DNA of 52,106 bases from Aureimonas sp. Leaf324 (GTDB lineage Bacteria; Pseudomonadota; Alphaproteobacteria; Rhizobiales; Rhizobiaceae), in contig NZ_LMOH01000012.1 of assembly GCF_001423245.1 (NCBI RefSeq), forward strand, positions 766,745 to 818,850, given 5' to 3'. The notes below the pieces were generated by a model. That model made no database searches and was not told the origin of the DNA. It saw only the letters and a list, made by a program, of their open reading frames with translations. Shown here one piece after another: positions 1 to 8,240 of the stretch. Positions within the stretch are counted from its first letter, which is position 1, and every line of letters starts with the position of its first letter. Made by a program: the position numbers and the translations under genes.

Positions 1-617
1 GAGCCGGGGAAGCGGAACGGGCGGCCGGTCTCGCGGCAGAGCGTGGCGTAGACCGCGAGCGTCGTGCCCATGTTCATCGCGTTGCCGACCGCCTTGCCGA
101 TCACCGTGTGCGGGCGGTGGACGCTCCAGGTGAAGCCGTCGCGCCGGGCGGCGGCGAAGACCTCGTCCTCCTGCGCGTAGTAGAAGTTGGCGACGTCGAG
201 GCGGCCTTGGCTTTCGCGGAACGGGGTCTCGGGCAGCTCGCCCTTGCCGTAGGCCTCGAAGGGTCCGAGGTAGTGCTTGAGGCCGGTGACGAGCGCGACG
301 TGGCGCACCCCGCCGCCTGCGGCGCGCAGGCCGTCGAGGAGGTTGCGCACCATGCCAGCGTTGACGCGGATGTTCTCGGCCTCGGTCGGCTGACGCAACC
401 AGGTCGTGATGAAGACGCTGTCGGGTTTTAGGTCGCGCAGAGCGTTCGCCGTTCCGGCCGCGTCCTGCAGGTCGGCGGCCACGGGACGGACGCCCGGCTG
501 CTCCACCGGCCGGCGGGCCAGCCCATGCACCGTCCATCCCTCCGACAGGAGACGCGAGGCCGTCGCGCTGCCCACGATCCCGCTCGCTCCCACAACCAGC
601 GCTGTCTTCTTCATCAT
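1..617 (-). CDS. PRISE-like SDR (NAD(P)-dependent epimerase/reductase), C-terminus cut by window edge
   Basis: The leftward frame from an ATG pair at 617/614 runs off the window. A good Shine-Dalgarno (AAGGAG) precedes it. The N-terminus has a Rossmann motif GASGIVGSA. Further on, NFYYAQEDEVF and TWSVHRPHTVIG followed by GNAMNMG are hallmarks of the PRISE group (progesterone 5-beta-reductase/iridoid synthase-like enzymes), which reduce enone or enal substrates with NAD(P)H. It lies 22 bp downstream of the HTH/solute-binding gene and is probably the last gene of that leftward operon. The natural substrate is unknown; an unsaturated cyclic ketone would fit the neighbouring pathway, but that is inference. 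Confidence 0.8.
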   Translation of the reverse strand, partial: MMKKTALVVGASGIVGSATASRLLSEGWTVHGLARRPVEQPGVRPVAADLQDAAGTANALRDLKPDSVFITTWLRQPTEAENIRVNAGMVRNLLDGLRAAGGGVRHVALVTGLKHYLGPFEAYGKGELPETPFRESQGRLDVANFYYAQEDEVFAAARRDGFTWSVHRPHTVIGKAVGNAMNMGTTLAVYATLCRETGRPFRFPG

Positions 618-639
618 GCAACTCCTTGATCTGTGAAAG

Positions 640-2334
640 TCAAACGGGTGCCGGCTGTCGCAGGAGCTCGCCGATCGCCGATCCAGCGTCCGCCAGCGCC
701 GCGTCGACGCTCTTGTCGCGCGACAGCGCGGCATGGATCTCGCGGCCGATCACGGCCTCCATGCGCGTGTAGACCGGCAGGTTCGGGCGCTGCCACGTGG
801 TCAGGAGCTGGCGACGCGCGAGACCGTCGACGAAGCGCACGATCGGCGAGCCGGCGCTAGCCTCCGGGTCGGCGCTGGTCGAGAAGCGCGGCGCCACGGG
901 AAAGCCGTTGCGCACATGCGCATGCATCGCCTTTTCCGACGTCATCCAGGCGATCGCCTCAGCGGCGAGGCCGACGCGATCCTCCGGCAGATTGGCGGGG
1001 ATCGCGAGCAGGAAACCGCCGATCGGCGAGGCGCGACCGCCGCCGGGTCCCGCCGGCTGCGGCAGGTACTCGACCTTGCGCTTCACCACCGACTGGACGT
1101 CGTATTCCATGCGTGAGGCGCGCATGGTCCAGCAATAGGCCATGGAGGCGCGGCCCGACAGGAACAGGGAGAGGTTCTGGTCCCACGCAAGATCGAGCGC
1201 GTCGGGCGGCGCGATCTCGAGAAGGCGTCGCATGTAGTCGAGCGCCGCGCGGCCCGCCGGCCCGTCGATCAGCGAGACCATCTCCTCGGCGTCGCCCGCG
1301 CGGATGGGGCCGCCGCCCTTCGGCGCGATCGGGGGCGAGCCGCAGGCGCCGAGGAAGAACAGGAAGGTCGAGGCGATCGGCATGCCACGCGCGCCGTCGA
1401 AGACGATTCCGTAGCGGCCCTGTTCGGGCTGATGGAAGCGCCGGCCGCTGTCGATCACGTCGTCGAAGGTCTTCGGGAACGCGAGGTTGCGCTCCTCGAA
1501 CAGGTCCTTGCGCGCCGCCAGGATCGCGATCGTGCAGTAGATCGGCACGCCGAACGTCTCGCCCTGCCAGTCGGCGGTGGACTGGATCACCGGATGGAAG
1601 TCGGTGAGATCGAGGACGCCGGACGAGATCAGCGGGTCGAGGGGGCGCAGGAGCCCCTGCCCCGCCATCTCGCCGAGCCAGGGCATGTTGACCGTGACGA
1701 CGTCGTAGCTCGACACGGGACGCTGCGCGTTCGCCAGAAGCTCGCGGTGGAGATCGGGCAGCCGACGCAGGCTGAAGTCGCGCGAGGCGGCGAGATTGCT
1801 GCGCAGATCCACCCACATGTTGCGCATGGCCGAGAAGTAGTTGTCGTCGTTGAGCAGGAAGCGGATGTCGGGTCCCGCGCCGGCGCGCCGCTCCATCAGG
1901 CGCGGCGGCGGCGGCGGGTGCGAGGCCAGCGGCGTCCCGCCGAAGTAATACTGCTCCTCGTCCTCGCCCGACCCGCGCAGTCCCACCGTGCGCGCGATCA
2001 GCGCCTTCATCGACCGCGCATAGGCGGTGAAGGCGCGACGCATCTCGTCGCCCGGATGGAGCGAATGGCTCTTGCCGGTGCGCCCGCGCGGCACGCGCAG
2101 GATCACGCCGCCGTCCACCATGCGCCCGATCAGCCGCATCGACGTCGCGTAAGGCACGCCCGTCACCTGCGCCAGCATCGACACGGTCACCATCTGGCCG
2201 CGGATTTCCGACTTCATCAGGAAGGCGGTGATGTTCCAGATCGGCTCGTCGTCGCAGAGCGGCATCGTCTCGCGGAACGGCGCGCGCGTCTGCTCCAGGA
2301 ACTCGATGACGCGAAGGATCTCGTATTCGTTCAA
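640..2334 (-). CDS. Winged-helix DNA-binding domain fused to an ABC solute-binding (SBP_bac_1-like) domain
   Basis: 564 residues from a TTG start 9 bp after the stop of the upstream dehydrogenase gene; the start is uncertain because no strong Shine-Dalgarno is visible. Residues 1 to about 115 look like a MarR/IclR-type winged helix (MVTVSMLAQVTGVPYATS as helix-turn-helix, then a basic wing PRGRTGKSHSL). Residues from about 150 to the end read as an extracellular sugar-binding protein (YDVVTVNMPWLGEMAGQG, GETFGVPIYCTIAIL, FPKTFDDVIDSGRRF). There is no signal peptide or lipobox, so it should be cytoplasmic. The likely role is a one-component sensor that binds the imported substrate or an intermediate and controls the divergent operons. 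Annotation pipelines would probably call it only a solute-binding protein. Domain boundaries are estimates. Confidence 0.75.
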   Translation of the reverse strand: MNEYEILRVIEFLEQTRAPFRETMPLCDDEPIWNITAFLMKSEIRGQMVTVSMLAQVTGVPYATSMRLIGRMVDGGVILRVPRGRTGKSHSLHPGDEMRRAFTAYARSMKALIARTVGLRGSGEDEEQYYFGGTPLASHPPPPPRLMERRAGAGPDIRFLLNDDNYFSAMRNMWVDLRSNLAASRDFSLRRLPDLHRELLANAQRPVSSYDVVTVNMPWLGEMAGQGLLRPLDPLISSGVLDLTDFHPVIQSTADWQGETFGVPIYCTIAILAARKDLFEERNLAFPKTFDDVIDSGRRFHQPEQGRYGIVFDGARGMPIASTFLFFLGACGSPPIAPKGGGPIRAGDAEEMVSLIDGPAGRAALDYMRRLLEIAPPDALDLAWDQNLSLFLSGRASMAYCWTMRASRMEYDVQSVVKRKVEYLPQPAGPGGGRASPIGGFLLAIPANLPEDRVGLAAEAIAWMTSEKAMHAHVRNGFPVAPRFSTSADPEASAGSPIVRFVDGLARRQLLTTWQRPNLPVYTRMEAVIGREIHAALSRDKSVDAALADAGSAIGELLRQPAPV

Positions 2335-2343
2335 CGCGGGGCC

Positions 2344-3294
2344 TCAGCGACGATGTGCGGCGGCCTGCTGCCGGTCGTCGCTCGCGCCCGTCGACGCCTC
2401 CGTCGGCGCAAAGCCGGCCTGCCGCTCGCATTGCTCGAGGAGCACGAAGAAGTCCTGGCCCGCAAGCCCGGCCGCGTAGGCGCCCTCATATTGCTGGCGC
2501 ACCAGCGCTGTCAGATGCATCGGCACGTGGTCGTGACGCGCGGCGCCGAGGATCAGATCGAAGTCCTTCATCATCTGCTCGACCGTGAAGGCCGGGTCGA
2601 AGTCGCGCGACACGAGGAGGTCGCGCTTGTAGGCGAGAAGCGGCGAGGCGACGGCGCTGTGCGCGATGACGTCGAGCATGGTGGCGGTGTCGAGGCCGCC
2701 CTTGCGCCCGAGCGTCAGAGCCTCGGCGACGAGCGCCGACATCGACCCGACCAGCGCGTTGAGGACGAGCTTGAGATAGCGCGCCTCCTCGGCGTTGCCG
2801 ACGTGGAACTGGTGGGCCGAGAAGCAGGCGAGCACCGGCCGTGCGGCATGGAAGGCCGCCTCGGGACCCGACACGATCACCGAGAGCTGTCCGCTCGCCG
2901 CCGTCGCGGTCGAGCCGGACACCGGTGCGCGCAGGTAGGCGACGCCCCGTTCGGCAAGGGTCGCGGCCAGCCGCGCGGAGATGTCGGGCGAGACCGTGCT
3001 CATCTCCATCAGGATCTGGCCGGGACGCATCTGGTCCGCGAACCCGCCCGCGCCGAGCGCCAGTTCGTCCAGCACCTCGTCGTTCGGGATCGTCAGCGCC
3101 ACGATGTCGGCGGCGGCCAGAAGATCGGCGAGCGTATGGGCGACCTCCGCCCCTTCCGCCACGAGGCTCGCCCGGTTCTGCGCGAGCGGCTCGTAGATCG
3201 TGACGGGCATTCCCGCGTTCAGGACGCGCCGGCTCATCGGGCGCCCCATCTTGCCGGTGCCGATCCATCCGACGCGCGGTGCATCCTCGCTCAT
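2344..3294 (-). CDS. 3-hydroxyisobutyrate dehydrogenase-family oxidoreductase
   Basis: 316 residues. The start at 3294 (MSEDAPRVGW) is chosen over upstream in-frame starts because a strong GGAGGGGAGGAG precedes it and the Rossmann fold begins at once. Motifs are GWIGTGKMGRPM (NAD(P) binding), APVSGST (substrate loop) and GNAEEARYLKLVLN with the catalytic lysine. The family oxidises or reduces beta-hydroxyacids such as hydroxyisobutyrate, tartronate semialdehyde or 6-phosphogluconate. It is the first gene of the leftward operon, divergent from the sugar importer, so a role in the same catabolic route is likely. The exact substrate cannot be read from sequence. Confidence 0.88.
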   Translation of the reverse strand: MSEDAPRVGWIGTGKMGRPMSRRVLNAGMPVTIYEPLAQNRASLVAEGAEVAHTLADLLAAADIVALTIPNDEVLDELALGAGGFADQMRPGQILMEMSTVSPDISARLAATLAERGVAYLRAPVSGSTATAASGQLSVIVSGPEAAFHAARPVLACFSAHQFHVGNAEEARYLKLVLNALVGSMSALVAEALTLGRKGGLDTATMLDVIAHSAVASPLLAYKRDLLVSRDFDPAFTVEQMMKDFDLILGAARHDHVPMHLTALVRQQYEGAYAAGLAGQDFFVLLEQCERQAGFAPTEASTGASDDRQQAAAHRR

Positions 3295-3583
3295 GTCGAA
3301 GCTCCTCCCCTCCGGCGCCGCCCGTCTTTTCGCGGGTCCGCGCGGTGAGCCCAAGTTGTGAACGATGCGCCGGGCGCTGTTGAGACGAACGATATCCATT
3401 TTGGACAAATCGAGGTTTGTTCTTGGCACGGCTCAATCATTAACGTGGCGTCAGGGTCGAACGAAGGCCCGTGGGAGGACTACAGCTTTGTTCGTCGAAT
3501 ATCTTGCGGTGCGATAACAGCACTCGCAGGAGCGAACACTTGCGCGCCTTCCAGACATTCCGTCGCTTTGGGAGGAGCTGCAT
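3295..3583. promoter_or_regulatory. Divergent control region of the catabolic locus
   Basis: This 289-bp gap separates two divergent operons and should hold both promoters. It is visibly less GC-rich than the genes. Candidate operator sequences are an inverted repeat ACAAA-N6-TTTGT at 3405-3420, a TTTGTTC direct repeat at 3416-3422 and 3487-3493, and GACGAAC at 3384-3390 with its inverse GTTCGTC at 3490-3496. These repeats could bind the winged-helix/solute-binding protein. No confident -35/-10 pair was assigned. Confidence 0.5.
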
Positions 3584-4720
3584 ATGATAACGGGTTTCAG
3601 GCGATATCTCTTGAGTGCCGTCGCCGCCATGGCCGGCATCTGCTCGGCCCATGCGGGGCCCTACGAGGGCGCGCCGCGCACGTTCCTGTTCAATCCGGCG
3701 CAGGACATCTGCTTCAAGGACACGTCCCAGTACAAGAAGGACGGTCCCTACATCATCGGCTTCTCCAATGCGGGCCTCGGCGACAGCTGGCGCGTCGTGA
3801 TGCAGCATTCGGTGATGAAGGCGGCGGCCGAGCACAAGGACAAGATCAAGCAGCTGATCATCACCGATGCCGGCCACGACGACGCCAAGCAGGTCGCCGA
3901 CATTCAGGACCTGATCTCGCGCCAGGTCGACCTTCTCCTCGTCAGCGCCAACACCGAGCAGGCGCTTGATCCCGCGATCAGCCGGGCGATGCAGCGCGGC
4001 ATCCCGGTGGTCATGGTCGACCGGCGCATCGCCTCCGACAACTTCATCTCGTTCGTGACGGCCTCCGACACGATGATGGGCCGCCTCTTCGCCCAGTGGA
4101 TCGTCGAGAAGCTGAACGGCCAGGGCAACGTCATCATGCTGGCCGGCCAGGCAGGCTCCAGCCCCAACGAGATCCGCACCCGCGCCGCCATGCAGGTGTT
4201 CAACCAGCATCCCGGCATCAAGATCCTCGACACGGTCTATTCCGACTGGAGCCCGGTGAAGGGCAAGCAGGTCATGCAGGCCGCGATCTCCAAGTACGGG
4301 AAGCAGATCAACGCCGTCTGGTCGGCGCACGGCCTGCAGACGCCGGGTTCGATCGAGGCCTTCATCGAGGCGGGCTGGAAGGACGGCGAGATCCCGCCGC
4401 ACACGACGTCCGACGTCAACGGCCCGCTGCAGCTCGCGCTCCAGCACAAGGTGCCGATGCTCGAGGTCGGCTACCCGCCCGCCATGGGGGGCGTGGGCAT
4501 CGACGTCGCGCTGAAGGTGCTCGACGGGCAGACCGTGCCCTGCACCTACGAGATCAACTCGCAGATCGCGACCACGGACGGTGACGAGACCGCATCGATC
4601 CGCCGCGACCTGCCGATCTCGGAGGTGGTGGTCCCGAACGGCCCAGCCGACATGCTGGTCACCGGCGGCATGGGCCCGGACTACAACCCGACGACCTACA
4701 GCGTCGACTACCCCCGCTGA
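3584..4720 (+). CDS. Periplasmic sugar-binding protein of a ribose-type ABC importer
   Basis: 378 residues after a GGGAGGAG ribosome site. Residues 1-24 form a Sec signal peptide ending SAHA. The mature part is a Peripla_BP_4 (RbsB-like) fold: YIIGFSNAGLGDSWR, then QLIITDAGHDDAKQVADI, a hinge region LLLVSANTEQALDPAI and PVVMVDRRIA. It is longer than RbsB (about 300 residues), with extra N- and C-terminal segments. It captures the substrate for the ATPase and permeases that follow. Its ligand is probably a polyhydroxylated compound; the downstream ring-cleavage genes hint at a cyclitol or sugar-like alicycle rather than a simple pentose. Confidence 0.92.
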   Translation: MITGFRRYLLSAVAAMAGICSAHAGPYEGAPRTFLFNPAQDICFKDTSQYKKDGPYIIGFSNAGLGDSWRVVMQHSVMKAAAEHKDKIKQLIITDAGHDDAKQVADIQDLISRQVDLLLVSANTEQALDPAISRAMQRGIPVVMVDRRIASDNFISFVTASDTMMGRLFAQWIVEKLNGQGNVIMLAGQAGSSPNEIRTRAAMQVFNQHPGIKILDTVYSDWSPVKGKQVMQAAISKYGKQINAVWSAHGLQTPGSIEAFIEAGWKDGEIPPHTTSDVNGPLQLALQHKVPMLEVGYPPAMGGVGIDVALKVLDGQTVPCTYEINSQIATTDGDETASIRRDLPISEVVVPNGPADMLVTGGMGPDYNPTTYSVDYPR

Positions 4721-4728
4721 TGTCGAAC

Positions 4729-4754
4729 GGCGGCCCGGCTCCGGCCCGGCCGCC
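4729..4754 (+). promoter_or_regulatory. Intercistronic stem-loop after the binding-protein gene
   Basis: GGCGGCC at 4729-4735 pairs with GGCCGCC at 4748-4754, and further G-C pairs can form inside. It has no T-tract, so it is unlikely to be a full terminator. Hairpins in this place commonly protect binding-protein mRNA and lower expression of the membrane genes, as between malE and malF. The role here is inferred from position. Confidence 0.5.
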
Positions 4755-4784
4755 CATCCCCCAGTCTGTCGCGGGAGACCGGCC

Positions 4785-6275
4785 ATGCTGATGCTCAAGG
4801 GTATCGCCAAGGGCTTTCCGGGCGTGCGCGCCCTCAACGATGTCGACTTCGAAGCGCGATCGGGCGAGATCCATGCGCTGGTCGGCGAGAACGGCGCGGG
4901 CAAGTCGACGCTGACGCGCGTGATCGCGGGCGTCCACCAGCCCGATGCCGGCACGATCACCTTCGACGGACAGCCGACCGTCTGGAAGGGGCCGGGCGAC
5001 GCCAAGCGGCACGGCGTCCACGTGATCTACCAGGAGTTCGTGCTCTTCCCGCATCTCAGCGTCGCGGAGAACATCTTCATCGGCCACGAGCGCCGCAACC
5101 GGCTCGGCCTCATCGACCACCGGCGTACCCGCGCCGACGCCAAGGCACTGCTGGAGCGGTTCGGCATCGACATCGATCCGCGCAGCCGCGTCCGCGATCT
5201 GTCGGTCGCCGACCAGCAGATGGTGGAGATCGCCAAGGCGCTGATCCACGACGTCAAGCTTCTGATCCTCGACGAGCCGACCGCCGTCATCTCCGGCCGC
5301 GAGGTGGACGTCCTGTTCGAGCGCCTGCGCCGCCTGCGCGATGCCGGCGTCGCCATCGTCTACATCTCGCATCGGCTGGAGGAGATCTTCGCCCTCTGCG
5401 ACCGCGTGACCGTCCTGAAGGACGGCGGCTTCGTCGCCAGCCGGCCGATCGGCGAGGTGACGCGCGACCAGCTCATCGCGCTCATGGTCGGTCGCAACCT
5501 CGCCGAACTGTTCCCGAAGCGCCGCGGGCCGAAAACGCCCGGTCCCGTCGTCGTCGAGGCGCGCAACATCGACGTGCCCGGACGCGTTCGCGGCGCCTCG
5601 ATCGCACTGCGGGCGGGCGAGATCACCGGACTTGCCGGCATGGTCGGCGCCGGGCGCTCGGAACTCGCGCTCGCCCTGTTCGGCGCCCTGAAGAAGACCG
5701 GCGGCGAGGTTCTCGTGGACGGCAGGCCGGTCGACATCGGCTCGCCGCGCCGCGCGATCGAGCTCGGGATCGGCCTCGTGACCGAGGACCGCAAGGGCCA
5801 GGGCCTCGCCATGCTCCTCGACGTCGCCGCCAACGTGTCGGCGTCGACGCTGCCCGAATTTACGCGGGCCGGCCTCTTCGACCGGCGCCGCGAGGGCGCG
5901 GTGGCCGACGAGGCCATCGCCTCCTTCCGCATCGCCTGCCGTGGTCCCGAGACGCCGGTTGCGGTGATGTCGGGCGGCAACCAGCAGAAGGTGATCGTCG
6001 CCCGCTGGGCGCGCACCTCGACCCGCCTCCTGATCCTCGATGAGCCGACGCGCGGCGTCGATGTGGGCGCCAAGACCGAGATCTACCGCATCATGCAGGA
6101 GCTCGCCGACCGCGGCGTCGCGATCCTGATGATCTCGTCGGAACTGCCCGAGATCGTCGGCATGTCGGAGCGCGTCGTCGTCATGCGCGAGGGCGTCGTC
6201 ACAGGCGAACTCGGGCCCGGCGAAATCACCGAGGAAGCCGTGGTCGAACTCGCCACGCGCCGCATGGCCGGCTGA
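4785..6275 (+). CDS. ATP-binding subunit of ribose-type sugar ABC importer (two fused ABC domains)
   Basis: 496 residues from the ATG at 4785, preceded by GGGAGA; an in-frame upstream extension exists but lacks homology. The first ABC domain has an intact Walker A (GENGAGKST, residues 34-42), a signature variant LSVADQQ and Walker B LLILDEPTAVI. The second has a degenerate P-loop (GMVGAGRSE), signature MSGGNQQ and LLILDEPTRGVDVGAK. That asymmetry is normal for RbsA/XylG/MglA proteins. It energises transport with the two permeases. The 14-bp gap to the next gene indicates one operon. Confidence 0.94.
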   Translation: MLMLKGIAKGFPGVRALNDVDFEARSGEIHALVGENGAGKSTLTRVIAGVHQPDAGTITFDGQPTVWKGPGDAKRHGVHVIYQEFVLFPHLSVAENIFIGHERRNRLGLIDHRRTRADAKALLERFGIDIDPRSRVRDLSVADQQMVEIAKALIHDVKLLILDEPTAVISGREVDVLFERLRRLRDAGVAIVYISHRLEEIFALCDRVTVLKDGGFVASRPIGEVTRDQLIALMVGRNLAELFPKRRGPKTPGPVVVEARNIDVPGRVRGASIALRAGEITGLAGMVGAGRSELALALFGALKKTGGEVLVDGRPVDIGSPRRAIELGIGLVTEDRKGQGLAMLLDVAANVSASTLPEFTRAGLFDRRREGAVADEAIASFRIACRGPETPVAVMSGGNQQKVIVARWARTSTRLLILDEPTRGVDVGAKTEIYRIMQELADRGVAILMISSELPEIVGMSERVVVMREGVVTGELGPGEITEEAVVELATRRMAG

Positions 6276-6289
6276 AGGAGGCAGAACGC

Positions 6290-7249
6290 ATGTCCACCGC
6301 CCTGTCGCGCGCCCTGACCGGAAGCCGAACCGGCCTTCTCGTCGTCCTCGCGCTCCTCGTCGCCCTGTTTGCCGTCGGCGCCTTCGTCTCCGACCGGTTC
6401 GCCACAACGGGCAATATCCTCAACGTCTACGAGCAGTCGACGGGCCTGGCGCTCGTCAGCCTCGGCCAGACGCTGACGGTGCTGACCGGCGGCATCGACC
6501 TGTCGGTCGGCTCGGTGGTGAGCCTCCTGTCGATGCTGACCTCCGGCCTCATCGACGGGCGTGCCGAAATGGTCGTGCCGGTGCTGGCCGGCGTGCTCGC
6601 CCTCGGCACGTTGATCGGCGCCCTGAACGGCGGTCTGATCGTCGCGACCGGCGTCCATCCACTGATCGTCACGCTCGGCACGGGCGCGATCGTGCAGGGC
6701 ATCGCCCTTCTCTACGGTCTCGGCCCGGTCGGCGGGGTGCCGCTGGAGTTCGACGTTTTCGCCTACGGCACCTTCGCCGGTGGCCTGTCGATCGGCGCGA
6801 CGATCGCGCTTGCGCTGTTCCTTCTCGTGTCGTTCTTCCTGAACAACACCCGCACGGGCCGACGCATCTATGCCGTGGGCGACGATGCGCACGCGGCCGA
6901 CCTGATGGGCCTGCCGCGCCGTCGCATCCTCGTCGGCGTCTATGCGGCCTCGGGCTTCTTCGCCGCCCTCACCGCGATCTACCTCGTCAGCCGCTTCAGC
7001 GCCGGCCAGCCCTACACCGGTGCCAACTACACGCTCGCCTCGATCACGCCGGTCGTGGTCGGCGGCACCATGCTGACGGGCGGGCGCGGCGGCGTGATCG
7101 GCACGCTGCTCGGCGTCTACCTCGTCTCGCTTCTCAACAACATGCTGAACTTCCTCGACATCTCGAGCCACTACCAGCTCGTTGTGCAGGGTCTCGTCAT
7201 CATCCTGGCCGTGTCGGTCTACGTGGAAAAGCAGCGGGGACTGGCATGA
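6290..7249 (+). CDS. Sugar ABC importer permease, RbsC-like (first copy)
   Basis: 319 residues after GAAGGAGG. It is a BPD_transp_2-family inner-membrane protein with about eight to ten hydrophobic segments. The family motifs GGIDLSVGSVVSLLS and VGGTMLTGGRGGVIGTLLG are present. It forms the translocation pore with the second permease, and its stop overlaps that gene's start (ATGA), so translation is coupled. Confidence 0.93.
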   Translation: MSTALSRALTGSRTGLLVVLALLVALFAVGAFVSDRFATTGNILNVYEQSTGLALVSLGQTLTVLTGGIDLSVGSVVSLLSMLTSGLIDGRAEMVVPVLAGVLALGTLIGALNGGLIVATGVHPLIVTLGTGAIVQGIALLYGLGPVGGVPLEFDVFAYGTFAGGLSIGATIALALFLLVSFFLNNTRTGRRIYAVGDDAHAADLMGLPRRRILVGVYAASGFFAALTAIYLVSRFSAGQPYTGANYTLASITPVVVGGTMLTGGRGGVIGTLLGVYLVSLLNNMLNFLDISSHYQLVVQGLVIILAVSVYVEKQRGLA

Positions 7250-8226
7250 GCGAGGCACGGACCACCCTGGTGAAGCCGCTCGACGCGGCCCTCGCGCCCG
7301 CACCCTTCCGTCAGCACCTGTCGCGCTATGGCATCCTGATCTTCCTGCTTCTCGTCCTCGCGGTCGGCGGGTTGGCGGCTCCGGGCTTCCTGTCGGGTGC
7401 CAACGTCTCGAACATGCTGCTGCAGTTCGCCCCGCTCGGCATCGTGGTGATCGGCCAGACCTTCGTGATCCTGGTGCGCGGCCTCGACCTGTCGGTCGCT
7501 TCGGTCATGGCGACGGCCGCCGTCACCGCCACCGCCTTCAACGGCGTCAACGCCGACGTGCCCTTCGTCTTCGCCACCGCAATCGCGATCGGCATGGCGG
7601 TCGGCCTCGTCAACGGCCTTCTCGTGACGCGCCGCCGCGTGTCGCCGTTCCTGGCGACGCTCGCCACGATGATCGTGCTGCAAGGCGCGCGCACGGCGTG
7701 GACGCAGGGCGCCCCGTCGGGGAACGTGCCGCCCCTCTTCCGCACGATCGGCGCCGGCACCTTCAACGGCATCCCCTACAACATCGTCTTCCTCGTTGCG
7801 GTGGCGATCCTCGCGGCCGCCGCGCTCCACCGCAGCGCCTTCGGCCGGCGCGTCTTCATCACCGGCGGCAATCCCGTCACCGCCCATCTCGTCGGCATCC
7901 GCGCCGACCTCGTCACCCTCCTCGCCTATGTCGTCAGCGGTGCCTGCGCGGCCATAGCGGGACTGGTGCTCGCCGGCTTCGTCGGGGTCGTCGACAACTT
8001 CGTCGGCCGCGGCTTCGAACTCGACTCGATCGTGGCGGCCGTGGTCGGCGGCATCGCGCTTTCGGGCGGCAAGGGAACGGTCGCCGGAGCCCTGACGGGT
8101 GCAGCCATCCTCGTCGCCATCTCCAATCTCGTCGTGATGCTCGGCCTGCCCGTGCAGATGCAGATCATCCTGAAGGGCGTCGTCATCATCGTGGCCGCCA
8201 GCTTCTACGTGAAGCGCGGACGCTGA
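7246..8226 (+). CDS. Sugar ABC importer permease, RbsC-like (second copy)
   Basis: 326 residues. It overlaps the first permease by four bases. The same family motifs appear in diverged form (VRGLDLSVASVMATA and VGGIALSGGKGTVAGALTG). A pair of different permeases with one double ATPase points to a heterodimeric pore, unlike the RbsC homodimer. The 14-bp gap to the first SDR places transport and catabolism on one transcript. Confidence 0.93.
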   Translation: MSEARTTLVKPLDAALAPAPFRQHLSRYGILIFLLLVLAVGGLAAPGFLSGANVSNMLLQFAPLGIVVIGQTFVILVRGLDLSVASVMATAAVTATAFNGVNADVPFVFATAIAIGMAVGLVNGLLVTRRRVSPFLATLATMIVLQGARTAWTQGAPSGNVPPLFRTIGAGTFNGIPYNIVFLVAVAILAAAALHRSAFGRRVFITGGNPVTAHLVGIRADLVTLLAYVVSGACAAIAGLVLAGFVGVVDNFVGRGFELDSIVAAVVGGIALSGGKGTVAGALTGAAILVAISNLVVMLGLPVQMQIILKGVVIIVAASFYVKRGR

Positions 8227-8240
8227 GCGGAGCAACGGAC

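Noticed and set aside
1432-3348. A 638-codon open frame on the plus strand opposite the regulator and dehydrogenase genes
   Set aside because: It is the antisense shadow of two well-supported leftward genes in GC-rich DNA, rich in Arg/His/Val with no recognisable motif.
4659-6407. A 582-codon leftward open frame opposite the ABC ATPase
   Set aside because: The plus strand encodes an unmistakable two-domain ATPase; the antisense protein has shadow composition.
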